A stretch of DNA of 31,490 bases, taken from NCBI GenBank assembly GCA_905198475.1, contig CAJKCQ010000021.1, forward strand, positions 1-31,490, in the 5' to 3' direction. The notes under the pieces are model-generated. The model ran no database searches. It was not told where the DNA came from and worked only from the letters and a program-made list of their open reading frames with translations. How positions within the stretch are numbered: the stretch's first letter is position 1; every line of letters starts with the position of its first letter. Origin of the DNA: an uncultured Sutterella sp. Lineage in GTDB: Bacteria > Pseudomonadota > Gammaproteobacteria > Burkholderiales > Burkholderiaceae_F. Below, one piece after another: positions 6,704 to 15,390 of this stretch. A program made the translations under genes and the position numbers.

Positions 6704-7989
6704 CCATGACGCTCTGGCGGGAGGTCCGCCGCTCGATCGCCTCCGAGTGGGAGGCCATGTTTTCCGGGCACTTCGTGCCGTACCAGAAGCTCGCGGTCTT
6801 GGTCGCCCTCATTACGGGCCTTGCGTTTTCGATCGCGCTCTCGCACGACGTGGTCTTTGAAGCTCCCGTCGCCGTGATCGACCTCGACCAGAGCCGGTGG
6901 TCGGCGGACCTGATCGAGAAGCTGAACGCCTCGCCCTACATGTCGGTCAAGGAGGTGACGCACTCGCCCGCGAACCCGCGCGCGATGACCCGCGGCGACC
7001 ACGTTCAGGGCGTGGTCTACATCCCGAAGGGTGCGCAGGCGGCGCTCCTGAAGGGCGACCGCAAGACCACGGTCGGGTTCTTCGTGGACGACAGCAACAC
7101 CGCGCAGAACGGTGAATTGATCTCGACGCTCACCGAAATCATCGCGGAGATGAGCGCCGAGCGCGCCGCCTCGCGCGGCGACGGCGTCTCGAGCCTCGGG
7201 GGGAGCTCGGTGGAAACTGAGGCGCGCCTCTCGCCCCTGCGGATTGGGTTCCGCAACCTCACGAACCCGACCGGACAGGCGGCGACGGGCACCGTCGTGA
7301 GCTTTCTCCTCTTCTTCTCGACCATGTACCACGGCATGGCGGGTCTGATGCTCATCGGGCGGCTGCGCGTCACGCGCGTCTGGAAGGGCGAGGTGCTCTC
7401 GGGCACTCTCCCCGGGCTTCTCGCACGCGCCGTTCCCTACGCCTTCATCTACACGGTGGTGCTCACGGTCGCCTTGGCGATCCTCATTCTCTTTGGACAG
7501 CTGCGCTTCGCCGGCAACATCCTCCTCTTCGTTCCGGCGCTCTTTCTCTGTGCGCTTGCCAACACCTGGCTCGCCAACCTCCTTTCCTGGACCTGCGACA
7601 ACCCGGGTGCGGGCGCGAGCCGGATGATCTTCCTCGTGCCGCCGGGCTTCATCCTCGGCGGCGCGACGATGGCGACGGGATTCGTGCACGGCTGGGTGCA
7701 TGACCTCTCCTTCGGCGTTCCGCTTGTCTGGATCTTCAATTTCTGGCGCGACCAGGGGCTTAGAGGCGCGGCTGGACTCGATGTGCTCCCGCTCTACGGC
7801 GGCCTCATCTTCTACCTTGTCTTCATCGCCGCCCTGGTGGGCATCCGCTTCTGGCGCGAGGAGTCGAGGCACCGCGCCGAGGTGCGGCAGTACTGGCGCG
7901 AGCTGCGGGCCGTGCCTTATGCCCAAGAGCGCTCCGAGGATACGCGTCCCGAACGGGTCCTCGAGGGCCGCACTGCCTCCATGCCGTGA
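6700..7989 (+). CDS. ABC-2 type transporter permease (YhhJ/YbhR-like)
   Basis: A 429-residue membrane protein with the ABC-2 layout: one N-terminal helix (about 31-48), a large periplasmic loop (about 50-195), then five helices near 196-220, 245-266, 272-294, 308-326 and 366-384. It would move the substrate handed to the HlyD partner. GTG at 6700 (GAGGTG five bases before it) and ATG at 6706 are both possible starts; the GTG fits the Shine-Dalgarno better. No ATP-binding subunit gene follows, although such permeases need one, so the ATPase must be encoded elsewhere or shared. The substrate is unknown. Confidence 0.85.
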   Translation: MTMTLWREVRRSIASEWEAMFSGHFVPYQKLAVLVALITGLAFSIALSHDVVFEAPVAVIDLDQSRWSADLIEKLNASPYMSVKEVTHSPANPRAMTRGDHVQGVVYIPKGAQAALLKGDRKTTVGFFVDDSNTAQNGELISTLTEIIAEMSAERAASRGDGVSSLGGSSVETEARLSPLRIGFRNLTNPTGQAATGTVVSFLLFFSTMYHGMAGLMLIGRLRVTRVWKGEVLSGTLPGLLARAVPYAFIYTVVLTVALAILILFGQLRFAGNILLFVPALFLCALANTWLANLLSWTCDNPGAGASRMIFLVPPGFILGGATMATGFVHGWVHDLSFGVPLVWIFNFWRDQGLRGAAGLDVLPLYGGLIFYLVFIAALVGIRFWREESRHRAEVRQYWRELRAVPYAQERSEDTRPERVLEGRTASMP

Positions 7990-8176
7990 GCGCGCAGGAA
8001 GCAGAGGGAATTCTGGGCTCTTCAGGCATAGTTGTGGGTAGCCCTGAGGAAATGCCGTTTCAAATGTCCTGAGTGCTTCTTGCCATCTCTGCCCTCTCGA
8101 TGCTCAAGAGGAATCCTCAGGTTCGAGCAGACGAGCATCACCATGTCGACGCCCAGATTTCGTGAGGCCGTCCTCC

Positions 8177-8195
8177 GGGAGGGCTCCGCCCTCCC
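8177..8195. repeat. Hairpin containing GAGGGCTCCGCCCTC (copy 2)
   Basis: GGGAGGGC (8177-8184) pairs with GCCCTCCC (8188-8195) around TCC. The inner 15 bases equal those at 4760-4774. It may be a terminator-like structure about 190 bases after the permease gene or a dispersed repeat; no U-tract follows. Confidence 0.4.
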
Positions 8196-8557
8196 TGAAA
8201 CCCTCCCGCACTCGCCGCCAATGAACAGCTTTCTCCCCGACGCTGCGCGTCGGGTCCCCTCCATTAAATGGCTCCGGGCCTTGACCCGAGGCGGCCTCGG
8301 ACTACCGCGCAACGACGTAATCCGAAATCAGGGCAAATTCAAGAATTCAGCCTCGGAGAGATTGAGTGAGGTGTGTATTCGACGACTTTCAAGGTGGAGA
8401 GGCGCTCGGGCAGATTGCGTCGCGCGGCTGCGAAGCCCGTTTCGGCGGCCTGCGGGAGATGCGTTGCTACGGAATCGCATTCTGCGGCAAGCGCTGCCTG
8501 ATTCAGGCGGCGCCGCCGCTGCAGAGAGGTTCCGCCGCCTGAGGAGAGGCGATCCGC

Positions 8558-8589
8558 CATACCCGCCCGCGCAGGCGCAGGCGGGTATG
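8558..8589 (-). terminator. Hairpin after the sodium:solute symporter gene
   Basis: CATACCCGCC (8558-8567) pairs perfectly with GGCGGGTATG (8580-8589) around a 12-base loop, 35 bases beyond the stop of the minus-strand transporter gene. There is no U-run, so intrinsic termination is uncertain. It may protect the 3' end of the mRNA. Confidence 0.5.
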
Positions 8590-8624
8590 GAGGGAGTTCG
8601 GCTCCAGCGCAGGTGCGGGCGGGG

Positions 8625-9977
8625 TCACATGCGCGCGCAGGTTTGTGCACGCGGCGCTTCTGCGGACTTCCCGGCGCTGCTCACCCGTACGGCCCAGAGC
8701 GCGGCGGCAGTGGAGACTCCCATGCCGGCGAAGGTCCAGAGGCTCTCGCCGGCAAGGTTACCGACGAGGCCGCCCACCCCGCCGAGCACGGCGCCGGCAA
8801 GCCAGATCTTGGGATCCGCGTGACGGCAGCGGCCGACGACGAGGACCAGAAGCGGTGCGGCCACCCCGGGCACGAAGAGCGAATAGGCCGTGAGCAGCAG
8901 TCCGATGATGTCGCCCGAGATCCACGCGCAGCTCGCCGCCAACGTGCCGAAGAGCGCCGTCCAGAGCCGCACGGCGCGCACGCGGTCGCGGCCGAGCACG
9001 TCCTTCTCGACGATCCCGGCGGCGGAGAGCAGCACCGTGTCCGCAGACCCCGAAAGGGCGCTCACGAGCCCGAGGGCGAGCATCGCCGCGAGGACTTCGG
9101 GGAGCGGCGAAGAAGCCGAAAGCCAGTCCGAGATCGGCTGCTTCGCGTCGAGGTTGAGGAGCGCGAGCATCGTCACGACGACGCCGAAGAAGGCGATCAG
9201 CGGCGCGGCGATCCAGGCGGCGCGCCGCGCCGTCATGCCGTCGCGCGCGGCGAAGGTGCGCGAGAACATGTCCGGCCCGATCACGTAGGTGATGCCGACG
9301 AGAAGGAGCATCTTCGTCCAGTCGAGGAGCCCGAACTTCTCCGTGAAGGGGATGGCGGGAAGGGCCGCAACTTCCGCAGGGCGCTCCCAGACGCACCAGA
9401 GGGCGGCCGCGGAGAACCCTCCGATGAGCAGCACCGCCTGCATCGCGTCCGTGCGGATAACGCCCCGCTGGCCGCCCAGGGCCGTGTGGAGCACGATCGC
9501 CGCGGCGAGAAGAATGTAGAGGATCTCCGCGGCGCGCCCGCCCGTGACGGAGCCGAGGAGCGCGTGGAGCGCCGTGAACTGCGCGGCCGTCACCGCCACC
9601 CAGGAGACGGCGATGATGAGCGCGGCCCACTTTTCGGCGGCGACGCCGACGAGCTTGCGGATGACGTCGGGGAGCGTCACCGCGCCCGAGGCGCGGATCG
9701 CCGGGGCGACGAGAAGGCCGTGGAGGAAGAGGCCGATCACGCCGACGCCGAGCCACCAGAAGGCCGCCGGGCCGATTCTCTGCGTGAGCGCGCCCATGCC
9801 GAGCGTCGCCGACCCGCCGATGATGGTGCTTGCGAGCGAGAGCGCGCAGAGGAGCGCCCCGGTCGCACCCCCGGCCGTGAGAAGGTTCTTGATCTCGCGG
9901 TCCTGGGAGCCCCCGCGGATGCCGAACCAGAGCAGCACGGCGAGGTAGACGAGAATGAGCCAGGTGAGAAGTGTCAT
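8625..9977 (-). CDS. Sodium:solute symporter (SSS) family transporter
   Basis: A 450-residue inner-membrane protein with about 12 hydrophobic helices. It has the SSS hallmarks: SLASTIIGGSATLGMG in the second helix region, ALGGQRGVIRTDAMQAVLL, GPDMFSRTFAARDG, and ALVSALSGSADTVLLSAAG-like residues in the late helices. Such proteins couple Na+ entry to uptake of an amino acid, vitamin, sugar or organic acid. The substrate cannot be read from the sequence. The length is at the low end for the family. It is a single gene with a hairpin behind it and no obvious functional tie to the neighbouring hyp operon. Confidence 0.88.
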   Translation of the reverse strand: MTLLTWLILVYLAVLLWFGIRGGSQDREIKNLLTAGGATGALLCALSLASTIIGGSATLGMGALTQRIGPAAFWWLGVGVIGLFLHGLLVAPAIRASGAVTLPDVIRKLVGVAAEKWAALIIAVSWVAVTAAQFTALHALLGSVTGGRAAEILYILLAAAIVLHTALGGQRGVIRTDAMQAVLLIGGFSAAALWCVWERPAEVAALPAIPFTEKFGLLDWTKMLLLVGITYVIGPDMFSRTFAARDGMTARRAAWIAAPLIAFFGVVVTMLALLNLDAKQPISDWLSASSPLPEVLAAMLALGLVSALSGSADTVLLSAAGIVEKDVLGRDRVRAVRLWTALFGTLAASCAWISGDIIGLLLTAYSLFVPGVAAPLLVLVVGRCRHADPKIWLAGAVLGGVGGLVGNLAGESLWTFAGMGVSTAAALWAVRVSSAGKSAEAPRAQTCARM

Positions 9978-10065
9978 GAAGATCCCCGCGGGATTGAATT
10001 GCTGATGTGCGGGATTCTACGGGGGGGTTGCGCACCGCCGCATCAGGAGGATGGACGAGGCGCTT

Positions 10066-10092
10066 CCCGGAGGCGTCAATGAGGCCTCCGGG
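10066..10092. repeat. Hairpin in the spacer between the transporter gene and hypE
   Basis: CCCGGAGGC (10066-10074) pairs with GCCTCCGGG (10084-10092) around a 9-base loop. No U-tract follows on either strand. The rest of this 293-base spacer holds the terminator at 10203-10245 and nothing else that I recognise. Confidence 0.4.
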
Positions 10093-10202
10093 CCGTCCAG
10101 CGCGGTTCACCGGCCGCCGTTTGTACGGCCGTCTGCCGGACCTCGGGCGAAAGAACAACCGTGAAGCGCGAAGCCGAAGGCCCGGAGGGGCTCAAACGCA
10201 AA

Positions 10203-10245
10203 GCGGCCCGCACGGGGATCGTCTCCGGCGGGCCGCCCCTTTTTT
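10203..10245. terminator. Terminator hairpin behind the hyp operon
   Basis: GCGGCCCGC (10203-10211) pairs with GCGGGCCGC (10228-10236). On the plus strand CCCTTTTTT follows (10237-10245), a classic intrinsic terminator, although no plus-strand gene ends here. On the minus strand TTTGCGTTTG follows the stem, so it can also end the hypE transcript. It probably insulates both directions. Confidence 0.7.
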
Positions 10246-10270
10246 CGGGCGCTTGGGGAGGCGCGATCCC

Positions 10271-11350
10271 TCAGCAGATGCGCGGGAGCTGCTCGCCCGT
10301 GAGCCAGTCCACCATGCGCCGGCCTCCCATGAGCGTCACCATGTCCACGAACCCCGGCGCGTCGGCGTGCACTTCGCCCACAATCGAAGCTTCGGCGCCG
10401 TGCGGGTCCTGCTTCATGGCGGCCAGGGCCGCGTCGGCTTCATCGGCCGGGACGATCGCGATTAGGCGACCCTCGCAGGCCGAGTAGAGAGGATCGAGCC
10501 CCAGGAACTCGCAGGCCGAGCGAACCTCGTCCTTCACCGGAATCGCCTTTTCCTGGAGCGTGATTCCGACGCGGGACTCCGCGGCGATTTCGTTCAGGGT
10601 CGTGCCCAAGCCCCCGCGGGTCGGGTCGCGCAGCACGTGTGCGTTCGGGGCGGCGGCGAGCACGCGCTCGACCATTTCCCCGAGCGGTGCGCAGTCGGAC
10701 TGCAGGCTCGTGATGAAGCTCATGTCCTCGCGCAGGCTCATCACGGTCATGCCGTGGTCGCCGATCGAGCCCGAGACGAGAACCTTGTCGCCGGGCCGGG
10801 CGGCCGAGCCCGCGATGAGGTGGTCGGCGATCCGCTCGCCGATGCCGGTGGTCGTGATGTAGACGCCGTCGCCGTGGCCCTTTTCAACGACCTTGGTGTC
10901 GCCCGTGACGATCGCGACACCGGCCTCGCGGGCGGTGTCGGCCATCGACTTCACGATGCGCTCAAGGTCCGCCAGCGGGAAGCCTTCCTCCAGGATGAAG
11001 GCGGCCGAGAGGTAGAGGGGCTTGGCGCCGCACATCGCGACGTCGTTCACGGTTCCCGTGACGCAGAGCCGTCCGATGTCGCCTCCCGGGAAGAAGAGAG
11101 GCTTGACGACGTGCGCGTCGCAGGAAACGGCGACGGGACGCAGGATCGGCGGCATCACCGCGCCGTCGTGGCTCTGGTCGAGCCATTCGTTCGTGAAGTG
11201 CCGCGCGAAGAGCTCGCCGATGAGTTGCGCGGTGGCGCGTCCGCCCGAGCCGTGGGTCATCTCGACCGTGCCGCGCAGGACGTCGAGCCGGCGGCCGTGG
11301 CCGGCGCGCTCGGCCTTGAGCGAGCGCGCCTCAGTCTTGGGTTCAGTCAT
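10271..11350 (-). CDS. hypE: Hydrogenase maturation protein HypE (carbamoyl dehydratase)
   Basis: HypE accepts the carbamoyl group from HypF on its C-terminal cysteine and dehydrates it with ATP to a thiocyanate, the source of the cyanide ligands of the Fe centre. The protein is 359 residues and ends in PRIC, leaving C359 as the acceptor. Its N-terminal part has the family start THGSGGRATAQLI, and the ATP-binding parts include GAVMPP, DVAMCGAKP and GDTKVVEKG. A good ribosome site (AGGAAGGAAG) precedes the start. It is the last gene of the operon, behind hypD. Confidence 0.96.
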   Translation of the reverse strand: MTEPKTEARSLKAERAGHGRRLDVLRGTVEMTHGSGGRATAQLIGELFARHFTNEWLDQSHDGAVMPPILRPVAVSCDAHVVKPLFFPGGDIGRLCVTGTVNDVAMCGAKPLYLSAAFILEEGFPLADLERIVKSMADTAREAGVAIVTGDTKVVEKGHGDGVYITTTGIGERIADHLIAGSAARPGDKVLVSGSIGDHGMTVMSLREDMSFITSLQSDCAPLGEMVERVLAAAPNAHVLRDPTRGGLGTTLNEIAAESRVGITLQEKAIPVKDEVRSACEFLGLDPLYSACEGRLIAIVPADEADAALAAMKQDPHGAEASIVGEVHADAPGFVDMVTLMGGRRMVDWLTGEQLPRIC

Positions 11351-11404
11351 GATTCTTCCTTCCTGTTCGTTGTGTTCGTTCCGCGGGCCCTTGCTGCGCC
11401 CGCC

Positions 11405-12520
11405 TCAGGCGTGCCGCCCGTAGCTGAAGTACGCCGCGCAGGCGCCTTCGGACGAGACCATGCAGGCGCCGATCGGGTGCGCGGGCGTGCAGGCGCGCCC
11501 GAAGAGCCGGCAGTCCTTCGGCGCCTTCTCGCCGCGCAGGATCGCGCCGCACTCGCAGGCCTTGTTGTCGGGAACCGAGCGTTCGGGCATCACGAAGCGT
11601 TTTTCGGCGTCGAATTCCGCGTACTCCGGGCGGATCTTCAGCGCGGACTTCGGCACGCGCCCGAGGCCGCGCCATTCAAAGGACTCGCGCGGCTCGAAGA
11701 CCTGCGCCATGAGCGCGATCGCCTTGAGGTTCCCCTCCTTCGTCACGGCGCGGGTGAATTCGTTCTCCACCTCGGCGCGCCCGTCGTTCACCTGACGCAC
11801 GAGCATCAGGATGGAGAGGAGCATGTCGAGGGGCTCGAATCCGCAGACGACGACGGGCATGCGCCACTTCTCCGAGAAGTGCAGGTAGGGGTTGGAGCCG
11901 ATCACGGTCGAGACGTGCGCGGGCCCCACGAGCCCCTGGAGCTTCGGCGCGTCGGGGCGGTCGGGAGCCGTGAGTAGGATGTGCTCCATTGCGGCGGGCG
12001 TGAGGACGTGGTTGCAGAAGACCGAGAAGTTTTTGAGTCCGAGACGCTTCGCGGCGAGGATCGCCGCGGCGCTCGGAGGCGTCGTCGTCTCAAAGCCGAT
12101 CGCGAAGAAGACCACTTGGCGGTCGGGGTTCTCCACGGCCGCCTTCACCGCGTCCATCGGCGAATAGATCATGCGGATGTCCGCCCCTTCGGCGCGGCAC
12201 TTGAAAAAGCTCCGGCCCTTGGAGGCGGGCACGCGCATCGTGTCGGCGTAGGTGCAGAGGATCACGTCCTCATTCAGGGCGAGCGCCATCGCCATGTCGA
12301 TGCGCCCGATCGGCATCACGCAGACGGGGCAGCCCGGCCCGTGGATCATGCGGACGTTTTCGGGGAGCAGGTCCGTGAGGCCCCAGCGCGAGAGCACGTG
12401 GGTGTGCCCGCCGCAGAACTCCATGAAGCGGTAGGCGCGGGCGGGATCGGCCTCCGCGCGGATGCGGTGGGCGAGCTTCTGCGCCTCGTCGCCGTTCCTG
12501 TATTCGTCCACGTACTTCAC
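11405..12520 (-). CDS. hypD: Hydrogenase maturation protein HypD
   Basis: HypD with HypC forms the scaffold on which Fe(CN)2CO is built. It carries a [4Fe-4S] cluster and redox-active cysteines. The motifs are all present in the 371 residues: FMEFCGGHTH (C36), GPGCPVC (C64, C67), GFETTTP, and a cysteine-rich C-terminus (CECGAILRG, DCRLFGRAC, GACMVSSEGACAAY) that binds the cluster. The start overlaps the hypC stop by four bases (ATGA), so HypC and HypD are co-translated, which fits their complex. Confidence 0.96.
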   Translation of the reverse strand: MKYVDEYRNGDEAQKLAHRIRAEADPARAYRFMEFCGGHTHVLSRWGLTDLLPENVRMIHGPGCPVCVMPIGRIDMAMALALNEDVILCTYADTMRVPASKGRSFFKCRAEGADIRMIYSPMDAVKAAVENPDRQVVFFAIGFETTTPPSAAAILAAKRLGLKNFSVFCNHVLTPAAMEHILLTAPDRPDAPKLQGLVGPAHVSTVIGSNPYLHFSEKWRMPVVVCGFEPLDMLLSILMLVRQVNDGRAEVENEFTRAVTKEGNLKAIALMAQVFEPRESFEWRGLGRVPKSALKIRPEYAEFDAEKRFVMPERSVPDNKACECGAILRGEKAPKDCRLFGRACTPAHPIGACMVSSEGACAAYFSYGRHA

Positions 12521-12780
12521 GCCAGGTCCTCCTTCGCGGCGAAGGCGTTCGCGGCGTCGGGCGCTCCGCCCGCGGCGGCGAGCACCTTGAGCGTCTCCTC
12601 GGCCTCGGCCGCGTCGATGCGGTTCAGCGCAAACCCGACGTGCACGATCACCCAGTCGCCCGGCTGCGGGTTGTCGATGAGCGAGACGTCCACCTTCTTC
12701 TCGATGCCGCCGATGAGCGCAAGGGCCTCCATGCCGTCTTCGGCGACGGACTTGATTTCAGCGGGTACTGCAAGACACAT
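12517..12780 (-). CDS. hypC: Hydrogenase assembly chaperone HypC
   Basis: A small OB-fold chaperone that shuttles the Fe(CN)2CO unit between HypD and the hydrogenase large-subunit precursor. It starts MCLAVPAEI, with the essential C2 exposed once the first methionine is removed. It also has the PGDWVIVHVGFAL segment typical of HypC/HybG. At 87 residues it has normal length, with an Ala-rich tail. It sits between hypF and hypD and overlaps the hypD start. Confidence 0.95.
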   Translation of the reverse strand: MCLAVPAEIKSVAEDGMEALALIGGIEKKVDVSLIDNPQPGDWVIVHVGFALNRIDAAEAEETLKVLAAAGGAPDAANAFAAKEDLA

Positions 12781-12800
12781 GATTCTTTTCTTCCACCCCG

Positions 12801-15263
12801 TCAGGCGGGGTTCTCGTTGTGAACTTCAATCGGGTCGTCCGCCGCGGGAGCCGTGCGGTCGCCCAAATATTCGTATGCCGTCCGCCCGCGCGCAAGCGCA
12901 AGCCGCGCGAGGTGGGCCTGTCCGAGCGCGAGCCCGCCGTCTCCGGGCGGCACGGCGTGGGGGATGCGGGCCGCGACGCCGCGCCGGGCGAGAACCGCGG
13001 GGATTCGCTCGGCCAGGACGCGGTTGAGCATGCAGCCCCCCGTGAGCATCACCGGGCCCGGATGGGCTTCCTCGGGCACTTCTTCGAGCCCCTCGAGGAT
13101 CCAGTGGGCGAGGCCTTCGGCCGCCGTCGCCTCAAAGAGGGCGGCGAGCTCTGCGGCCTTCCCGCGCGAGGGGTCGGCAAGGCGCTCGAGGACGATGCGG
13201 CGCATCAGCGGCAGAAGGTCGAGCACGCCCCCGTCGATGCGCCAGCCGCCCGGGAGGGGGACCGCCTCCTCGACGAAGGGAGCGGCGAGGGCTTCGAGGC
13301 GCATCGCGGCCGTCGCCTCGTCGTGAACGACGCGCGCGAGCCCGAGAAGCGCCGCGGCGGCGTCGAACCACCGGCCCAAGGCCGTCGTGCGCACGGTGCG
13401 GGGCGAATGAATGAGCTGCGGGATCGCGGCGAGCATCGCGGGGTTGACGTCTCCACCTGAAAGGAGCGCCCCGCGGGCGTCGTCCATTCCGAGGTCGTGG
13501 AGCACCGCCGCGCCCATGCGCCAGGGCTCGCGCGACGCGCGGTCGCCGCCCGGGAGCGCGAGGGACCGGAGCCGCCCGAGGCGCTCGAACCCCTCGGGGC
13601 CCACGGCGAGGAGTTCGCCGCCCCAGACGCCGCCGTCGGGCCCGAGTCCCACGCCGTCCAACGCCGCGCCCACCGTGCGCGTGAGGCGCCCGGCTTCGGC
13701 CATCGCCGCGCCGACGTGTGCGGCGTGGTGCGCGATCTGAATGAAGGGCTTCCCGTTCTCTTCGGCAAGGCGCCCGGCCAGGCGGGTTGAATAGAAGTCC
13801 GGATGAAGGTCCGCGGCGTAGGCTTGGGGCGCCTTCTCGAGGATGCGCTCCAGGTGAGCGACGGCGAGATCGAGCGCTTCGCACGACGAGACGTTCTCAA
13901 GGTCGCCGATGTGCTGCGTGAGGAAGAGCTCGTCGCCGCGGGTGGCGGCGGCGGCGTTTTTGAGAAACGCCCCCAGGGCGAGCACGTCCGGCGCTTTCTC
14001 CACCTTCGGGATCTTCACCGCCTCGGGCGTTACGCCGCGGGCGCGGCGCACCCAGAGGACCCCGGAATCCACGACGCGCGCCACGGAATCGTCGCAGCGC
14101 ACGAGGATCTCTCGGTCGTGCATGAGGAAGCGCTCGGCGATGCGCCCGAGGCGCGCGAGCGCCTCGTCGTTGCCGATCACGAGGGGCTCGCCCCCGGGAT
14201 TGGCGCTCGTCATCACGAGGAGCGGCTCCTGCGGGGCTTCCATCCAGGCGGTTCCCTCGGGTTCGCCCGTGAGGGCGTGAAGGAGCAGCGCATGCAGGGG
14301 CGTATAGGGGAGCATCACGCCCACCTCGGCGAGTCCCGGCGCAATGCCGGGCAGGGCCGCGGGCGACTCCGGGGCCTCTTCTTCGGCGCGCCGCAGCGAC
14401 GGCGTCTTGCGGCAGAGCACGATCGGGTGGGCGGGGGAGAGGAGAAGCGCCTCCTCGTCCTTCGAGACCTCCACCCACCGGCGCGCGGAGGCGACGCCGG
14501 CGCACATGACGGCAAGGGGTTTTTCGTCGCGGCCCTTCCTTTGGCGCAGGCGCTTCACGGCCGCGGGATTTCGTGCGTCGCAGACGAGGTGGAAGCCCCC
14601 GATGCCCTTCAGGGCGACGATTTCGCCGCGCTTCAAGGCCGCAGCCGCTTCACGCACCGGGTCGCCCGTGAGCGCGCGGCCCGCCGCGTCCGTCCACGCG
14701 AGCTGCGGGCCGCAGACGGGGCAGGCGTTGGGCTGCGCGTGGAAGCGCCGGTCGGCGGGGTTCTCGTACTCGGCGAGGCACGCCGGGCACATGGGGAAAA
14801 CCGCCATCGAGGTCTGCGGACGGTCGTAGGGGAGGCGCCGCGTGATCGTGAAGCGCGGTCCGCAGTGGGTGCAGTTCGTGAAGGCGTAGCGGTGCCGGCG
14901 GTTCGCCGGGTCGAAGACGTCCGCAAAGCAGGCGCGGCAGGTCGCGGCGTCCGCGGTGATCATCGTCGTGACGGCGCCGGCGTGCTCGGACGCTGCAATT
15001 CTGAAGGACGCGAAGCCCTTCACCTGCGCCGGAAAGGCCGAGATCGAGTCGATGCGGGCGAGCGGGGGCTTTTCGCGCAGAAGTTCGTCGGGGAAGGCGG
15101 CGAGCGCCGCCGGGTCCCCTTCGAGGTGCACGCCCACGCCCTGCGGGTCGTTGTAGACCTCGCCCGTGAGGCCGAGCGCGACGGCGATGCGCCAGACCGT
15201 GGGGCGGAACCCCACGCCCTGGACGAGTCCCTCGACGCGGATGAGCTGGGCTGCGGTCGCCAT
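12801..15263 (-). CDS. hypF: Carbamoyltransferase HypF
   Basis: HypF uses carbamoyl phosphate and ATP to carbamoylate HypE, supplying the CN ligands. Domains in order: acylphosphatase (1-95; VQGVGFRP at 14-21); two zinc fingers (C109, C112, C131, C134 and C159, C162, C181, C184); YrdC-like domain (about 200-390; KGIGGFHLVCDA); and Kae1-like carbamoyltransferase domain (about 400-800; IAHHAAHVGAAMAEAG and LTGGCMLNRVLAERI). At 820 residues it is somewhat longer than the usual 750-780, mainly by small insertions and the C-terminal tail. A stretch of 127 bases with a hairpin separates it from hypB. Confidence 0.95.
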   Translation of the reverse strand: MATAAQLIRVEGLVQGVGFRPTVWRIAVALGLTGEVYNDPQGVGVHLEGDPAALAAFPDELLREKPPLARIDSISAFPAQVKGFASFRIAASEHAGAVTTMITADAATCRACFADVFDPANRRHRYAFTNCTHCGPRFTITRRLPYDRPQTSMAVFPMCPACLAEYENPADRRFHAQPNACPVCGPQLAWTDAAGRALTGDPVREAAAALKRGEIVALKGIGGFHLVCDARNPAAVKRLRQRKGRDEKPLAVMCAGVASARRWVEVSKDEEALLLSPAHPIVLCRKTPSLRRAEEEAPESPAALPGIAPGLAEVGVMLPYTPLHALLLHALTGEPEGTAWMEAPQEPLLVMTSANPGGEPLVIGNDEALARLGRIAERFLMHDREILVRCDDSVARVVDSGVLWVRRARGVTPEAVKIPKVEKAPDVLALGAFLKNAAAATRGDELFLTQHIGDLENVSSCEALDLAVAHLERILEKAPQAYAADLHPDFYSTRLAGRLAEENGKPFIQIAHHAAHVGAAMAEAGRLTRTVGAALDGVGLGPDGGVWGGELLAVGPEGFERLGRLRSLALPGGDRASREPWRMGAAVLHDLGMDDARGALLSGGDVNPAMLAAIPQLIHSPRTVRTTALGRWFDAAAALLGLARVVHDEATAAMRLEALAAPFVEEAVPLPGGWRIDGGVLDLLPLMRRIVLERLADPSRGKAAELAALFEATAAEGLAHWILEGLEEVPEEAHPGPVMLTGGCMLNRVLAERIPAVLARRGVAARIPHAVPPGDGGLALGQAHLARLALARGRTAYEYLGDRTAPAADDPIEVHNENPA

Positions 15264-15323
15264 AAGACGGTTCTCCCAAGATTGCTCCTGATGGTTCGGG
15301 ATCCGGACGGCCCGTGAGGAGCC

Positions 15324-15344
15324 GCGGGCGCTCAGGACGCCCGC
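15324..15344 (-). repeat. Hairpin in the hypB-hypF spacer
   Basis: GCGGGCG (15324-15330) pairs with CGCCCGC (15338-15344) around CTCAGGA. No U-tract is present. It may adjust the mRNA level between hypB and hypF within the operon. Confidence 0.35.
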
Positions 15345-15390
15345 AGTTCCGGGAAAGCCGGGCCGCCCGGGAGGAGTCGGCGGGAAGTGC

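Larger units (their letters stand above)
7990..8624. other. 635-base gene-poor stretch with several hairpins
   Basis: Frames cross this stretch on both strands, but none looks like a known protein. The piece at about 8000-8160 is less GC-rich than its surroundings and on the minus strand encodes ...LEHREGRDGKKHSGHLKRH..., possibly the worn tail of a lost gene. Hairpins lie at 8177-8195 (GGGAGGGC/GCCCTCCC, loop TCC) and 8558-8589. It separates two genes that converge. A decayed gene or element is plausible but not shown. Confidence 0.4.

Noticed and set aside
8022..8312. 96-residue minus-strand frame as a gene
   Set aside because: Only the last 40 residues are of unusual composition, there is no recognisable domain or ribosome site, and it lies in a hairpin-rich spacer. 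It is kept only as a possible relic.
12801..15317. Several long frames opposite and within hypF
   Set aside because: hypF explains the whole stretch with all its domains and zinc fingers; the others lack motifs.
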